From JBHHUI01 sp965248775 (GTDB taxonomy: Bacteria > Chloroflexota > Anaerolineae > Anaerolineales > JBHHUI01): 64,000 bases of DNA. Below are positions 63,201 through 64,000 of the stretch, one piece after another (position 1 is the first letter of the stretch; every line of letters starts with the position of its first letter). The position numbers and the translations under genes are program-made. The stretch spans positions 1,426,001 to 1,490,000 of the forward strand of contig OZ252150.1 in assembly GCA_965248775.1 (NCBI GenBank). Direction: 5' to 3'. A model generated the notes under the pieces. That model was given only the letters and a program-made list of their open reading frames with translations. It had not been told where the DNA came from and did no database searches.

Positions 63201-64000
63201 TGCCAGCAATCGAAATAGGACCTCCAGCTGTCACAACGGTCGACATCCGATATGTTTCGTCTGCGATGATTTCAAGAGGCGGTTCGAGCCGGACTATATA
63301 GCCAGAACCGAGTGGGTCCCCACTCTCGCTCAGGTCGAGATTCAATACTCCAGAACTGGCCTGACTCCCATGGCTATCCGTAACGTGTGCCACAGTAACG
63401 AGGAAATGCTCTCGGCCTGCATCTGAGGCCGGATCACCGAGGTGCCCGAGGTAAACTTCTTTGAGAGTCCCGGAAAACCGCGCTCTGAAGTTGAGTTCAT
63501 GCGGTTGTCCGTCCTGGTAGATATGGTCATAGGGTATTGAAATCGGCTGTTGGTATTCGCCTTCTGCCGTATCAATCCGCAGGTTAACAGGTCCTGGAAT
63601 ATTCTGGTAAATCCATTCCGATGCCGCAACGCGGGTGACAGGGCGCGTGTAAATGCGGCTGAAGGCAAACGCCCAGGCAGCCGTAAATAAGATTACAACA
63701 GCAATCAGGGCACCCGCAGCAGCTAACTTCGCAGAACGTGGCAGACGGAGCTTGGGCAATCTTGAATAAACGCTCCGCAATGCAACTGAAAGTTTTACCG
63801 CTTCCTGACTGCCAGCATGCGCCGATGACGAGAGGGTCTGCACCCCCTTTGCCGCATCCCAAATGTAAATAAGCAGCCACGCAGCCAACAGTATCAAGGT
63901 TGGATAGACCGGCAGGAAATAGCGCATGGGCTTCACCCATTGCGTTCCTTGCCAGCCAAAATACAGTCCTGTCCAAATCACAGGTATAAGATGGCGTTGC
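60217..64000 (-). CDS. GT-C/ArnT-like plus YYY (DUF2298) fusion, 5' end beyond window
   Basis: At least 1260 codons, open to the right edge with no stop, so the N-terminus is outside. The visible start (IWTGLYFGWQGTQWVKPMRYF, LPVYPTLILLAAWLLIYI) is the tail of an ArnT-like membrane domain. A soluble beta domain (about 130-400) follows, then a complete YYY unit with EKPMDFSYFNAVLRSSSFPP, YINYYYFGFVVVA, EFPFFTFLYADLHAHLIVLP, TNTWDLPTYLSL and RMNTVFKFYLQVWTVF. It thus joins a glycosyltransferase-like half with the protein type encoded separately in the next gene. The 130-bp gap to that gene shows no clear feature. Confidence 0.88.
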   Translation of the reverse strand, partial: QRHLIPVIWTGLYFGWQGTQWVKPMRYFLPVYPTLILLAAWLLIYIWDAAKGVQTLSSSAHAGSQEAVKLSVALRSVYSRLPKLRLPRSAKLAAAGALIAVVILFTAAWAFAFSRIYTRPVTRVAASEWIYQNIPGPVNLRIDTAEGEYQQPISIPYDHIYQDGQPHELNFRARFSGTLKEVYLGHLGDPASDAGREHFLVTVAHVTDSHGSQASSGVLNLDLSESGDPLGSGYIVRLEPPLEIIADETYRMSTVVTAGGPISIAGTSVINESSWDDGLPLRIGGYDGFGGIYTGLNLELYWDDNQEKLTRMLDILEQGDYIFISSNRQYGSIPRLPLRYPLTVRYYEALFSGELGFDLVYENESAPSIGPIVLSDQDADEPFTVYDHPKVLIFQKSSAYSSANTIAILSEIDLSKVIFMNPYETTAAPTALLLPDDRLEAQRNGGTWSEAFNPSGLLNSSRWLGVLAWWELGQLMGWVLFPLTFLALRGLPDRGYAFSKTLAILATAWVTWILSSVQVLSFTGGTLWLIFLLLGLFSVVLFFRRRTEMMEWLRKNWRYIVAVETVLFVFFAIFLFIRWRNPDLWHPSYGGEKPMDFSYFNAVLRSSSFPPYDPWFAGGYINYYYFGFVVVAVLTKMLGIVPAFAYNLILPFWFGLTAIGAFGLSYNLVAYQKRRKKNEGARASPYIAGITAAIFMVFIGNLGEIDTLSKAFLRVTEDVEVIELPVIETVQRAVVGLYRIVIEQRVVPIGTGEWYWNATRIIPAIEGETGPITEFPFFTFLYADLHAHLIVLPLALLAIAWAMSAALRSPKERGMLAVTLHWIVGGLAIGVLGPTNTWDLPTYLSLGVVAIAYAQLRRLRRLDFDWLVSTGWRIALLVLLANLFFRPFSEWFGTGYGSIELWEGSTTPILSYLKIHGLFLFLIVTFLLVETRRWMQETTLEKLQEFSDLLGPLLIGLAVFAVIVLVLWLQFEIWIAPLVLPLILWTALLMIRPAQTPERRALFGLVGLGLTLTLAVELVRLEGDIGRMNTVFKFYLQVWTVFSIAAGAALAWVWPKLSEWRRRNLRVWKSGLTALVVMGSLYTILAASAKMGDRMAPEAPATLDGLAYMKYARYHDQGQEILLAPDYDAIRWLQDNVIGSPVIVEVNATEYKYGSRFTINTGLPGVVGWNWHQRQQRSIVPSTLVTDRVAAIDGFYRTMLPEEAVSFINKYEVKYVIVGGYERAYYGDAELSKFDELASAGILDVAYRNDVTVIYEVLVQ

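Overview
The window looks like a chromosomal segment of a Chloroflexota bacterium, most likely near Anaerolineae. The evidence is gene content: several giant GT-C type membrane proteins with the Chloroflexi/archaeal YYY (DUF2298) and Agl23-like (TIGR03663) domains, a TIGR03960/TIGR03936 pair beside rplU-rpmA, a DUF5678-CCA fusion, and long TPR proteins. There are no rRNA, tRNA or CRISPR loci that I can see. Assignment is from recognition of families only.

Region 1 (1-15.8 kb, all minus strand) is the most unusual part and looks like a self-contained sigma-54 regulon. An operon encodes RpoN, a PAS-GAF-PAS histidine kinase and an NtrC-like activator without a DNA-binding domain, then a small membrane protein and a 1774-residue TPR protein. 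Further on come a PRC-barrel protein, a broken two-helix membrane protein, a TPR plus gingipain-like (clan CD, C25) peptidase and a TIM-barrel protein that runs off the left edge. I find -24/-12 promoters at three points only: in front of rpoN (15753-15769), in front of the small membrane protein and TPR giant (11074-11090), and in front of the TPR-peptidase (3693-3709). This suggests that RpoN and its activator serve mainly this locus. Two MITE-like repeats sit in the gaps.

Region 2 (15.8-32.5 kb) is mostly housekeeping: trmFO, a GCS2-type carboxylate-amine ligase, a soluble histidine kinase, an aminotransferase, hflX, a two-component cassette with a nonsense-broken kinase, a GGD-repeat protein facing a tyrosine recombinase, DUF5678-cca, hpt interrupted by an IS, tdk, rpmE with an RNA-polymerase-alpha-CTD-like tail, rpmA and rplU.

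Region 3 (32.5-47.8 kb) holds the radical-SAM-linked pair TIGR03936/TIGR03960 split by a decayed PA14-glycosyltransferase gene that carries two further IS elements (IS1-like and IS1182-like). It continues with a partly decayed operon of DUF2207 protein, zinc-ribbon protein, helical protein and SPFH protein, an unrecognised 496-residue protein, rsmD and a URO-D family protein.

Region 4 (47.8-64 kb) is a run of very large polytopic GT-C/YYY membrane proteins, with sucC-sucD embedded, presumably for surface glycan or lipid-linked sugar assembly.

Two themes cross the window. Several genes have a -10 hexamer 6-9 bases before the start codon, which implies leaderless or nearly leaderless mRNAs. 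Accessory genes carry many lesions (nonsense codons, 1-nt indels, IS insertions) while core genes and the longest ORFs are intact, which argues for real gene decay rather than random sequencing error.
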